From positions 1 through 27,500 of the forward strand of contig JAHBMJ010000159.1 of the NCBI GenBank assembly GCA_018398765.1: a stretch of DNA of 27,500 nucleotides. Direction: 5' to 3'. The notes under the pieces are model-generated. The model saw only the letters and a program-made list of their open reading frames with translations. It searched no databases and was not told the DNA's origin. Shown here piece by piece: positions 8,901 to 19,413 of the stretch; position 1 is the stretch's first letter, and every line of letters starts with the position of its first letter. Both the position numbers and the translations under genes were made by a program. The DNA is from Chromera velia. Its lineage: Eukaryota > Sar > Chromeraceae.

Positions 8901-9148
8901 AGTCTCTTCTGTGACTTCAATAGAAAGCGAGGCATGAAAAGCTTTTGAGCAAACAGATCGGCCTCCACTAGGTCTCGCTGGTTCTGTTCGCGTATGTGCA
9001 TGCAGTCCTATGTTCATGCAGCATTTCTCCCTCTGTCTTTGTGCGTGTGCGAGATTTCTGCAGGTCCCCTGAGCACTGGCACCTGGAGTGCTTCGAGCAT
9101 CAGCACTCTGAGTCGACTCCTGATCTGCATCTTCTTCTCCATAATTGA
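5914..9148 (+). CDS. Phosphoenolpyruvate carboxykinase, GTP-dependent (EC 4.1.1.32)
   Basis: It catalyses oxaloacetate + GTP to phosphoenolpyruvate + GDP + CO2, the entry step of gluconeogenesis. Exons: 5914-6196, 6485-6644, 6975-7806, 8146-8690, 9064-9148. All introns are GT-AG and the joined frame gives 634 residues, close to the usual 600-640. Visible family signatures: [39 protein letters not shown] (metal-ligand Lys at about 228-229); AEHMLILGV (metal-ligand His249); P-loop FPSQCGKTN (270-278, with the reactive Cys274); GDDIAW (297-302); [18 protein letters not shown]; and the nucleotide-site FNW (434-436). This is the GTP family, not the unrelated ATP-type enzyme. The ATG has good context (ACAAAATGGCG). 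No organelle presequence is evident, so a cytosolic location is likely. The final exon codes a short tail ending DLHLLLHN. All catalytic motifs are intact. Confidence 0.95.
6645..6974 (+). other. PEPCK intron 2
   Basis: Donor CC|GTCAGT, acceptor CTCTGCAG|G; splicing restores GACTCGCCG-TAC (D-S-P-Y). The intron contains loose TTCATTC/TTCGTTCG repeats and no coding signal. Confidence 0.85.
7807..8145 (+). other. PEPCK intron 3
   Basis: Donor CAG|GTGCGT, acceptor CTACCTCTCAG|GTG, phase 0. Pyrimidine-rich throughout. It is the only well-supported intron in the window whose acceptor is not TGCAG. Confidence 0.85.
8691..9063 (+). other. PEPCK intron 4
   Basis: Donor TACAG|GTAGGT, acceptor TTTCTGCAG|G. 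Splicing joins LYR to SPEHWHLE and leads to TGA at 9146-9148. The last exon is only 85 nt and is chosen by phase and acceptor quality, so the exact C-terminus is less certain than the rest of the protein. Confidence 0.65.
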
Positions 9149-10900
9149 AAAGGGGGGGGTGAGATGAAGAGTGATTGATTGTGCGGCGATACGTTGAAGG
9201 TTTCGTTCATTGCTTCTTCGATCCGTTCATTGACGAGACGGCAGGAAAGAAGAGGGGGGGAGAAGAGAGGAGAGGGGGGAGGAGGGGAAGGGAAGAGGAC
9301 CCGCTCTCAACAGATAAAGTTTTGGGGGGGGATGTCCGCTTCCTTCTTTCCCTCCCCTCTACCTCTTCAAGTCCTTCTGGTTTCTTTTCTTGCTTTGTTC
9401 TTTCCTTTCCTTTCCCTTCCTTCTGTCTTCCCACTTTCGTCCTTCGATCTGTCTCTTCTGACGTTTCCCTCCTTCCTTTCCTCTCTCTGTATTCTAAGAG
9501 AAAAAGGAAAGAAAAGATGAAAGAATCTGTCTGTGGCTCTCTGCGTTGTATCTTTTTGTCTCTTTCTTCCATGACACCATACTGTCTTCGTGGGTTGGGC
9601 AGCAGGATAGCAGGAAAGATCGAAGACCGGAAAAACGAAAAGGGGCCGGGTGCATGAAAGCGACTTCAATAATTTCCTGTTATTAGAAATCTCACAGCAA
9701 TCCTTGTATGCGACAGTAGGAACAAGTGCCTTTCTTCTTTCAACCTGTCTTTTTTCTGTGTCCTCCTCCATCGTCATGCATGAATTCTTTGGATTCAATG
9801 AAAGGATGAGGAGGAGGAGTCGAGGGTGTGTGCATGAATGTCGAGGGACAAATCAATGTTGTCATGTTGTGCCTTTGGAACTAATGAGCAGATTGTAGAA
9901 GACTCAGAATAATCCTTTGTGAATGCACGTAGGAAGAATCAAGAGACTGTCGGCATGAAAGAAAAGAAACTTGAAAGAAAGAGAGATCAGAGAAGGAGGG
10001 AGGGTGGAACAGTCCGCAGAGCGATCGGATCGTTTCGCTCTGCCTTCTTTCATGGATTTCCTCGCATTCGCTTACTCTTTCTCCTCGTCCCTGTTATTAT
10101 CCGTCTTTCTCTATGTCTACGTGTTCAGTTTGTGTGGCAGCCCTTTCACTGTTTGTTTTCTGGTGTCGCTGCTTCCTCCCGCGAGCGAGGCGAAGAGGTC
10201 AATGCAGGCAGTGGAGAGGAGGGGGAGATGTACTTCTCCCTTGAATTTACCCACCTCCTCCCTGTACACACACACATGCAGGTCTTGCATGCATGCAATG
10301 TTGCTCTCAATCGTGAGTGTGTGCCTCCCTCATACTAGCTTGGCTTAGTCGGTCTCAGACTGGCTTTTTGAAAGGCAGACAGGCTGTACGTATCTATTGG
10401 TCGGAGTCTTGCCTTCTCGCTGCCATCAGACGATCCTGCATGATTTGCCTCCTGTCTTCAATTCAAACGCCATACTGAAATGCGGACTGCAGGACAGTGC
10501 TCGATTCCTCTCTTCCTTCCAGCATGCCAATGGAGCAGAAGAAGGGGAGGCGTGCTTGGCTTGGCATTGCAAGAGGGCTCGACAGCAGGGATGTATGATG
10601 TATCGATAAATCTGTACAAAAGAGTTGGAACAATGAATGCTGGGTGATTTGACAGGAAAACAGCCTCAGGCAACAACAGCATCCTTTTTTATGTCCATTC
10701 CAAACGACGAACCGATTGGTTGGCTTTGGTTGGCTTTGATTTTTTGATCGACGTGTGTTCATGATACAGTTCATCTGTGGAGTGATACAAAAGGGCGCGC
10801 TGCATTCATCATCAGTACAGATCGATGAAACAGACTCGGTCACGGTGGTGGAGAGAAGGCCCTCAGAGGGAGGAAGGAATATTTCAGCAATATTTCAGTA
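9149..10900. other. Intergenic, polypurine/polypyrimidine-rich, no gene seen
   Basis: Downstream of PEPCK there is a purine tract (9244-9300) followed by a long pyrimidine-rich stretch (9340-9500) and mixed sequence. Open frames here are Ser/Phe/Arg/Lys-rich low-complexity translations with no family signature on either strand. TGCATG words are frequent. Confidence 0.6.
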
Positions 10901-12700
10901 AAGGCTAGCTATGACAGAAAAAAAAAACTGTAATTCACATACAATAAATTACGTGCTGCAGGTTTGCGGCTACTGTAGCTATTACCGATTGTCTTCTATT
11001 CTATGTTATTCTATACTTTTACATATTCTTTTACACTCTAGTTTACGTAAGCTTACGCAAGGGTTGTGGTTAGAGAACCCCCTTGACACTCCGGTAAACT
11101 TAAAACGCCGCGCCGTAGGCACGGCCAGACTTGAAACGTCTGCACCACAGGCGTGGCTTAACTTGAAGGTAGCACGCCAAAGGCACAGCCAAAATAAAGT
11201 ATACTTGAAACTTTTTGTGGAAGACGCAGACAATCTTGAAAGAACTGTGCCACAGGCATGGCCAACATTAAAAAATCTTTTTCAAGACAAACTGGAGTGT
11301 CAGGAGGGTTAGCTAGAGGCTTCGAAAATTTTTGATTCTGCTAAGTCTAGCCTGAAGTAACTCAATTGTGATAAAGATAAAGATTTACGCCAGAGGACTG
11401 GCTTCCCATTCCAATGCTGAGTATAAATAAGGTACTGTGAATTATACTGTGCTTCATTGAAAGCGTTATAGATTAGATAAGATTAGATGAGATTATCGAC
11501 TAGGGTATGACACCTAAAAAAAAAACTAGAAAAAAAATAATTTTAAAATATAATTTGATTACAAACCCTAGGGGTATGTGTCACTCTCATTAGCTATAAC
11601 TCTAAAAAATGGTTTTTTACGGTTTTTCGGATGAACTGACCTTATTCCTACGATAACACAACTTTTCACATTAAAACTCATGACCTTTTATATATACTAG
11701 GAAAGTCAATTCGCCCTCTGAGGTTCGCAAACGCTCATGATGTCGGTTTGCAAACCTAATCCCCCAACCTGACCAAACCTGTCTAAACCTGTCTAAACCG
11801 GGTTCCAAATGGCTTTTGCATGCATGAACATAGAGACAATGTAAAGCAAACACAACCTAGCATTTTACCAGGAAATATCAGACAAACCAATTATTCAACG
11901 AATGTAGGATAAACTCAAGAATACAAAAGCTGTCTTCATTCTTTCATACTTTAACAGACTCTTTCTGAGGTGCAATTTCCTTTTCAAACGCCCGGTCAAC
12001 TTGCTCCAATTCTCTATCTTTAATTCGTAAGCCGCTATCAATGTTTAGTGCAGTGTGAATAAAAAAAAAAACTGCACTGATCGGCACATCGTCTAAGCAT
12101 AGAGCATGAGAGCATCGCATCAGCATTGGCATGAACATAGTGTAGCAGCACTATAGCTCGCCTCGCTCTGTTCATTAGCATCTTCATACGGATTTCAGAA
12201 GTTTGACCAGGTTTGAATGCGTTTAAAGAGGTTTGGAAGGTTTGAGTCTAGTGCGACCATAGTTTCCAAACCAATTCTAAACTTGACGTAGCGAATGGGT
12301 TTTAAACTCATCTAAACCTACTCTAACCTTAGCCACTCGACCCTATTTTAGCGTTTTTTAAGCTTTTCTAGCAAATTAAGCTCCAAAAATCTCTTTTAAA
12401 ACATCAAAAATTTAAGTTTTTATTGAAAAACCTAACTTCAAACCTAAGGTACCCTCACAGAGTGTTAAACCCTAGATTATCGATCTCAATGAGTTTATAT
12501 ACTTATATCTATTTGAAACATTGATAGATTACCATATGAATGAATGAATGAATGAAGTTGGCTTTACTAGAGTGGTATATGCCAGGCTTCATCAATCGAT
12601 CGATCGATTTCAATTCAATCTCAGACAAAAAAAAATATCTCAGTATATTTAAAAATATTTAAAACCTGGACGGCTGGCAATTAGAATTTAGGGAGAAAAT
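10900..12700. other. AT-rich block of contrasting composition
   Basis: Base composition changes sharply: A/T homopolymers, TATA-like runs and few long frames. The block holds a degenerate 32-bp tandem repeat (11098-11267), words of CTAAACC type (11774-11799 and 12305-12330, with the complementary GGTTTGA form at 12211-12245), and paired CTAGGGTATGACAC-like words near 11503 and 11569. No protein or structural RNA was recognised. It may be a decayed transposable element or an insertion of other origin. Confidence 0.5.
11098..11267 (+). repeat. Degenerate 32-bp tandem repeat, five units
   Basis: Units begin with ACTTGAAA or ACTTAAAA at 11098, 11129, 11161, 11203 and 11234. Four of them carry a self-complementary GCC-AAAGGC / CCACAGGCATGGCC-type element that could fold into a small hairpin. 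Spacing is 31, 32, 42 and 31 bases, so it is not codon-phased. Confidence 0.7.
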
Positions 12701-13664
12701 TAAGGTATGTGGGCGGTGGCCCCGGCATTAATGACCCCCCCCCTCACCCATGGTGGCACCGGACTGGGGACTTAATTCTGATATCAACAGTCTCTCAGCA
12801 CAACCAGTCTGAGTCTCTTCAAGTAGCTTCAGTGAAGTGTCTTGACCCTCACGGTACTTTTTTTTCGAAAAAACGAGCAGGGGCGGTTCTGGAAGTCCCT
12901 TTTTCCTCTTGTCATGTCTGAAGATGCAAGTCGAGCCTCGTCTCGTCTTGTCCAGGGTCGGACCGCGCGCGGGCCGGCGCGCGCGCGGCGCGGCCCGGGT
13001 GCGCTGGCCCGGGTCCGCTCTGGACTCGTCAAACATGCATCGTCAAAGTATACGGTCAAACAACACTCATCAGTCGTACACTAGCTAAAAAGAGATCATG
13101 CAGTTCTGAACACTCGAAGTGCGTACGTCAGACAATCCTCCATACACGGAATCGACTGGCAAACAAAACATATTACTACACAGCTACATGGCCACTGTGA
13201 GTGCTCCTTCGTCCAGATTCCTTGCTGCAAAGCGTTTTGTGAAAACGCAGAAAATGTGGGTCTCGTTGCGAACCTCAAAGAATCCCCCTCCCTCCCGTTG
13301 CCGGCCATCCTTCCGTGCCGCCATAAAGTGATCTCGAGGGAAAGACACTGCACTTAACGGGCAGAGGAGAGGCGAATTGCGGGTCGTTCGGAGGCTCATG
13401 GGAACACGTGGAGGTTTCTTTGCCTGAAACAACACTTAACAGTGTGACAGACAGATTGTTGTTGTAACACCAGTTCTCAACTGTTGAAACACCACTAGAA
13501 GATTCGTCGGTCTGACATTTTGGTCACCAGTCCGCTTTCTAGCGCCTCCTAACCCGTGCGACTCTTCTCACTTTCCGAGTGACCGTTCAGAGTATTCTAA
13601 GCAACTACTTCAAACTCCTTTTGAGACCGTGCTTTCACGTCACCCACGGCACAACGACCCTTGA
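12701..13664. other. Intergenic upstream of the lipase-like gene
   Basis: Contains a GC-rich island (12959-13019) and no recognised gene. A minus-strand frame at 13435-13184 ending NETHIFCVFTKRFAARNLDE has ordinary-looking composition but no family match, so I do not call it a gene. Confidence 0.4.
12959..13019. promoter_or_regulatory. GC-rich island upstream of the lipase-like gene
   Basis: About 60 bases of CGCGCGGGCCGGCGCG-type sequence followed by CCCGGG repeats. It resembles the islands at 5546 and 24616 in length and word content and lies within about 1 kb of the next plus-strand coding exon. A promoter role is inferred. Confidence 0.35.
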
Positions 13665-13954
13665 ATGACCCCAGCATTCATATCAAAGGGCCCGGATTTA
13701 CCCCTATTCAGGGCCAACAGCGCCGATTCAATGCATCTCGGTATCAGAAGCAACACTGCGTGCGTTGAAGTGGGACCCTCTGTCACAAGAGCGCTTCCAG
13801 CGTGGTGGAAGGCAGAGAGACCAGAGAGAGGGAAGGGGGGGGATCGTTCAGAACAGGTGTATGAAAAGAGTGAGAGCCTCCCCTCAAGCTCCCAACCCGA
13901 GAGGAAGCAGAGTGGTTGTGAGTCCGCCCTGTGCATCCTGTGTGAGTGCATGAG

Positions 13955-16900
13955 GAAACAAGTGATCACCCAGACACATGTCCTGGTGCCGCCACCGGGA
14001 GCGATGGAGGGGAAGATTTATCGGTCGGGGAGAGGGAAGCCGTCTTCCACTTGGAGTCGAGTTCTCTTTTGGCGTCTTCTTCTCGTCTTTCTCTCGTGCT
14101 TCCAACAAGGCGTCCTTCTCAGTCACCTTCTCCGACAGCATCCGTGTGTATCCATGCTTCTTCGACTCCCTCTGCACCGCCTGCACAGCCGCTGCTGACA
14201 CCAGTGCCAGAGACGGCACGGTGGGTCGTTCGAGAGGAGAACGCAGAAGATGACGAGTTAGAAGAGGGACCCCGACTGATCGTGCGGATCTCCAAGGGGA
14301 CACAGCCCTCCGCCCCTTCAGCAAGCAGAGGAAAAACCGGGCCTCAAAAGAGTTGCCGAGTCAGTCAGTCAGTCTGTCTGTCTGTCTGTCTCTTTCGTGA
14401 ACAGACAGAGAGAGGGAAAAGAAACATATGAGTGGAACTTCGTGTTTTGGATGCTGTTTTCCGGTCTTTCTGTATCCTCTACGTATGTCTCTTCCGACTG
14501 TCAGCATGTTAGACTGCGGCATGAAGCGAAAAGACAAATTGCTTCATTCTTTGCATTCGTGCATGCTCTTCTTTCTCTTCTCTTTTTTTTCCTTTCCCCC
14601 CATGCTTGGTCACTCTTCCGACACCAACGTCCCTTCTATCCAACGGAAATGCCATCAGAATATTCAGAAAAATATCGCTCATCCATGTCGTCCATTCATT
14701 CAACCAGGCCCCCTCTGATAACCGACCTTTGTGTGCACGGTTGTGTGTGTGTGCAGGACAGAATCAGTCTGAACTGTCAGCATGAGGGCGACACCACAAA
14801 GGTCCCGAACGTAGAAGACCATCTGACCGTACCACGAGCCCCCCCTTCTCCTTCTTCTGCCGCCTCCCTTGTGACAGCGTCCCCCCCGAAAGATCGGAGG
14901 GAAAGGAAGCTTGCGTCCGTCTGTCCTGACAAGAATTCCACGCCCGTCTCCTCCCTTCTTTGCACTGTGAGTTCCACACGATCCACCGTCGCAACAAATT
15001 ATGGGACAATGCCTAGAGGGAGACACCTCCAAAGCAGTGGCAGTCCAGAAAGGGAAAAGATAAAAATCAGTGCCCTCCCTCGTCTCTCCCTCTTTGACAC
15101 TCCCCCGCGTCACGTTGACCCCTCTTCCCCTTCCCACGACGACTGGGACTTCGTGAGGTGTTTCCATTGTAGTCGAAAGGTCAGACTCTCAGAGGTCGAT
15201 GCCCACCAAGAGGCCTGCCCGGAATCCGATCGATGTTCTAGAATTCTCCACCGCCAGAGTTTCGTACAGGAGCCAGAGCTGCATCAAAAAGGAGGAGAGA
15301 TCACTCAGATGCAACTAGGGAGAAATTCACAATGTCACACACCCATTCACCAACGCGAGGAGATTCACGACAGGTCCAACCAGCCACAGAGCAGCAGCAA
15401 CCGCGGTTACCACTCTTACACCACCCAGCAGGCTGTGTTCCCCCCCCAACCTGCTTCTAGCCCCATCTCCCAACCTATCACACGGACACCCGCACACAAC
15501 AAAGCCACTGCAGCTTCTCTGTCTCCCTTTGCCCACCGGGTCCTCTCCAAAGCCGGACCTTCCGTCTTCTCTGTCTCAAAACAATTCGGCTTGGGTGGAG
15601 TTCCGCCGGGTGCCTGTGTGAGTTATCAGACAGACTCAGACCCAGAGTTAGCCTCAGATAGTGCCTCCACTACACGTCGAAACCGGGATGAGAGGGAGGG
15701 CGAGAGCACAAGGACTCCTGAGAGGGACAATCAATCGAGAAGCAGCAGCAGCAGTAGGGGCTCTCCTTCCCCCCCCCCCACTTCTGCAGACACCCCTGGC
15801 AGTGGAGGTGCAGCCTCGGGATCTCTGTATGCGTCTGCCCTCCTGTTCCTCTCAAAGGCCCGTTTGACCGTCTCCACTCTCTTTTCGTCCCGTTTGAGGG
15901 ATGTGCCTGTCGATGAGGAGTCCCTCGCTGCCGTCCCATCGCGCTCTCTCTTGGAGACCTCTGCGGGCAAACTTCCAAGTCTTGCCACTGCACCCATGCC
16001 ATGCCAGCCCCAGGGAGACCTCGGTGTCCCTCTTGGCCCCCGGTCGGTCTGTGAGGTGAACGAGAGGGCTTTGGAGGCAACTGCTGAGTTCCTCTCAGCA
16101 ACGTCAGCAGAGCTACTCCTGAGGGCCGTAGATGTGACACAGCATGCACGCCACACACCATCTCCGGGTCGCTCTCGGGAATCTGCGGTCAATGCCCATC
16201 TGTCCCCTCCTCTCAGTCTGCAGCTTCGTTGCATTGCGGCAGAAAGAGATCACGCAGGATTTCTCCTTCAAGAAGAAACTCTCTTGATCGCCTCCCGTGC
16301 AACGTGCACGAAGTTTGTGCCCGACCTCGCCGAGGACCTGCACATTGCTGTGGGGCGCCCGCCTCCCCGTCTGAAAGCTTTTCGGCGATTCACCAAAGAG
16401 CTCAGACAGAAGCACCCAGGCAAGCGGGCGGTCCTCTGTGGATATTCCCTCGGAGGCACTCAGGCCTCTCTGCTGGGGCTCCTGGAGGGCTGGCCTGACT
16501 GTTGGGTTGTGACGTTCAACAGCGGTCAGCCATACGAGACTGTGAGGACAAACCCCAGAGAGATTCGTTTCGTGGTGAGGGGGGATGTGATCTCGGCGGG
16601 GAGAAGTGCGAATTTGACCATTCTCCTCAGACGAAAGCTGGGGCAGAGAGCCCACGACTTGGCGAATTTTGTTGGTGCTGTGGGGTGGGAAGAGCTTGGA
16701 GGGATGCGGGCGCTTGAAAGGGCTGCAGGGCGTTGGGAAAAGGAGATGGAAAGGCGTGTCAGGGTGGCAGACTCGTCTCTGCGTCTGATGGGAGTGTTTC
16801 ACTTATTGAAAGCAATTACAGTGAACGAGAATGTGAGCGTGCATGATTATTTGAGATTGCCAGTTTGGGTTGTTGATCTGTTCTTGGGGGGGTACATCGG

Positions 16901-17015
16901 GCTGCCTGTGTGTGTTTTTTCCCCATGCCAGTTACGTCGTCGGGTTCACGCACATCAACAGGCTTTTTGCCGCATTAAAAGGGGTAATGATTGCAAAGAG
17001 AGCCGTTCATTGTAA
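13955..17015 (+). CDS. C2HC zinc finger plus class-3-lipase-like alpha/beta hydrolase
   Basis: The main exon is 14757-17015 (752 codons). It follows a GTGTGTGTGTGCAG acceptor and is in phase 0 with an upstream exon ending CGA|GTCAGT at 14359. That exon is open back to about 13946 but has no in-frame ATG, so further 5' exons exist; one candidate starts at ATG 13665 and ends at CAG|GTGTAT, 13856. Features in order: Ser/Pro-rich disorder; a zinc finger CFHCSRKVRLSEVDAHQEAC (15159-15218, C-x2-C-x12-H-x3-C); a long disordered linker; then a hydrolase domain from about 16200. Nucleophile elbow GYSLGG (Ser codon 16446-16448), an Asp in VRGDVIS (16584-16586) and a His in RAHDLANF (16653-16655) form a plausible triad. 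Substrate unknown. A short alternative intron near 16892-16931 could change the C-terminus. Confidence 0.65.
14360..14756 (+). other. Intron of the lipase-like gene
   Basis: Donor CGA|GTCAGT runs straight into a GTCA/GTCT tetranucleotide array (14360-14394); acceptor GTGTGTGTGCAG|GAC. A frame stays open across the intron, so retention would also be translatable. However, the intronic translation is Phe/Ser/Leu-rich and unlike the flanking protein. Confidence 0.55.
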
Positions 17016-17802
17016 AGAGAACAGCACAGATGGAGACGGAGGCAGAGAGTAAGGACGAAGAGTTGGACAGAGACTTTCACGAGTCAGTTCGCAGTTGACA
17101 GAGATCCGAAGGAGAGGGTGGGAAAGGGCGGGAAAGGGAGAGGCTTCATGCAGGAGACCGGAGTTTGACCTTATCAGACAGAGATGGATAGACTGCAGAG
17201 ACGGAAGGACACAACAGGAGGAGGCACAACCGCCGAATGCACAGCGAGGATGCGTGTGCTGATCGAGAGGCGACGACCCGATCATCGAAGAGAGTGACCC
17301 AATCGAGGCGCGAGTCTGCAGGGGTGAATCAAGTCAGTTTGAAGGATCGAAGGGGCAGCTACACTCAATCTGCTGCTGCGACGGCGTCGAGGAATTCGGA
17401 AGGGCAGTGGCACAGGGCGAAGGGGACTCTCACCGAGATTTGCCAGAACCTCGATCGATGGTTCTTGTCCTCCTGCCGCCTTCAGAGGATGTTGTTTTGG
17501 GAAAGCAGAGGGAGAACGGGTCCCCAGAACTGTTCTTGTCAGTTCAGCAAGAAAGCATGCACCTCTGAGTCAATCTGTCCACACCAGAGACTAACGAAGC
17601 TCTTCTCTAGCTGTCTGCTTACGGTTGCCTTCTCCTCTCTCCTTCTGCCTGATTTGACCGACAGGTGACAGCAATTTGGACATCCGTATGCCTTCTTTTC
17701 CTCCTGCGTGGATTTCTCTGTCTCTGTAGATCGAATTGATATTAATACACCTGTTTGGTCTGTTTCGAGAAGGGAGGATCTCTCCATTGTTCCGTTGTTG
17801 AT

Positions 17803-17851
<49 letters not shown>

Positions 17852-17852
17852 G
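17803..17852. repeat. CT then CTAT microsatellite
   Basis: A CT dinucleotide array followed by seven CTAT units. Confidence 0.95.
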
Positions 17853-18302
17853 TTTCTCTCTCTTGGGTATGTCCTTGGAGTATGTCCTTGGAGCTCCCCC
17901 TGCTCCTTGAAGTTCTCTCCCTAGGTTCTCTCTTTCTGCCCTGTGGATGTAGAGAGGGGGGGGAGCACCCACCACATAATCTACTTCATTGTGTTGAGGA
18001 GCGAGGGAGGGAGGGGGGCACATGCATCTATGCAGGCAGGGGGGCTCCACCAAATTTATGCGGTCTGGAGGGTAATGGACGCACACACATGCATGCACTG
18101 TGGGGGGGAGGTGAAGGTGTTCGACACGAATGGATGGATGGATGGGTGGATCTTCCCCTCACTCACGCAAGAGGGGGAGAGCTGGGGTGTCCTCCCGTCT
18201 CTTTCATTTTAGGCGCTCTTTCGTTTGCTCGTTGAGATGGGTTCAGGGGATTATGGGCTTCTCCTCCCTCCCCTCTCTTTTTCTTGTGTGTGTGGGCGAT
18301 GA

Positions 18303-18350
18303 AGAGAGAGAGAGAGAGAGGGGAGGGGGGGGGGGGGGGGGGGGGGGGGG
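18303..18350. repeat. GA array and 26-base poly-G tract
   Basis: A GA dinucleotide run is followed by GGGGA and then an uninterrupted run of 26 G (18325-18350). It is strongly G-quadruplex-prone, and the exact length should be treated as uncertain in an assembly. Confidence 0.9.
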
Positions 18351-19266
18351 AGGGGATGGAGAGGGGGTGCAGGCCGACCGACGCACAGTGTCATCTCAAC
18401 AGGGAAGGGGAAGGAAAGAAGGCTCTAGACACCTTGAGGGTGGAGTGAGTGTGTGCCGCTATTTGTTGGTTGGTTCATCGGTGGGTTGGTTGGTACAGCT
18501 TTTTTCTCTTCGCCTGGCCCTTGTCTGTTTCCATGCGGGAGAGCGAGGAAGAGAAAGAAAAAGAGGAAAAGAAGGAGGGAGGGAGGGTGAGGTCAGAGCA
18601 GAGGCAGGCACCGGTATGACGTATCTGTCCCTTTCTCTCCCGCCCTCTAGCTGTACGTCTGTCGGCCTGTGAGTGAGCAAGTGAGTGAGTCGGGGGACCG
18701 ACAAGCAACTGGAGAAGCGGCCCTGCAGCAGTCTTGCCTCTCTGTTTGTAGGGATCCCTCCCCTTCTTCAGGGGGCAATTTTTTCCCCCTTTGCAGGGGA
18801 CAAAAAGAAGGCTGGAAGGGACAGACAGGAAGTCAATGCTTTGTTCTGTTCTTCCTGCTGTGGGAGGGTGGGTGGGTGTTTGGGTGCGGCTGCGTGTGCC
18901 GAAATTTGTTTGCTTTGAAGGGGGGGTCGCTCAAAGAAAAGGAAGGAAGAAACTCCGTGCTACTCCTTCAAGCCAAAAAGGGTGGGTTGGTGGGTGGGTG
19001 CGGAGAGGGAGCTAGGTCGGATGCGATAATTTTCGCACGGCCTTGAGCCTGTGAGTCTGTCTTTGAGTCTGCTTATCTCTCTGACTGTCCAGTGCATTAT
19101 TGAGACTTCCGGCTGTGAGGTTGGGGTGGGGAAGCAATTTCATGCGTGCGTCAATCGACATGGTCTTATGCAGAAGTAAGAAGATGGAGAGAAGATATTG
19201 CAAAGAAGTTTGAGTTGGTCGATTTGTTGATGAATGAATCTTGCGCCTTCCTTCCTAATAATTCTC

Positions 19267-19413
19267 TTTTGTCAGGAGTGACCTTCCTTCTTTCTTTTTT
19301 TGTCTTTCCCTCTTTCTCTGTCTCTCTTGACTGTCGTCGTTCTGTCGGTGTTTCTCATTGAGTCGGCACACTGCAGTTCGGGTTTTGTCAGGAGTGACCT
19401 TCCTTCTTTCTTT
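19267..19413 (+). repeat. 31-bp direct repeat pair
   Basis: The 31 bases starting TTTTGTCAGGAGTGACCTTC occur identically at 19267-19297 and 19383-19413. The second copy leads into a CTTT array (19409-19450). The pair is separated by unique sequence and is not coding. Confidence 0.9.

Larger units (their letters stand above)
17016..19260. other. Intergenic, low-complexity, no gene seen
   Basis: Probable 3' untranslated sequence of the lipase-like gene followed by purine-rich and G-rich DNA. Includes a CT/CTAT array (17803-17852), GGAT units (18132-18150), the GA-plus-poly-G tract at 18303-18350, and GGTT/GGTG runs (18470-18495, 18981-18999). Frames are repetitive or arginine/serine-rich without signatures. 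Confidence 0.55.

Noticed and set aside
5914-9148. Bacterial origin of the PEPCK gene
   Set aside because: Four GT-AG introns with the local TGCAG acceptor style and host-like composition argue for a resident nuclear gene; recent transfer is not supported.
9175-9657. 160-residue plus-strand frame
   Set aside because: It is a polypurine/polypyrimidine translation (Arg/Gly, then Ser/Phe/Leu) with equal-length frames on both strands and no motif.
11300-11345. GGCTTCGAAAA near 11320 as a tRNA T-arm
   Set aside because: No acceptor stem pairing or D-arm could be found at the right distances.
14397-14756. N-terminal extension of the lipase-like frame (MNRQREGKE onward)
   Set aside because: It begins inside a CTGT microsatellite, has intron-like composition, and is bracketed by a good donor at 14360 and a TGCAG acceptor at 14756 in matching phase.
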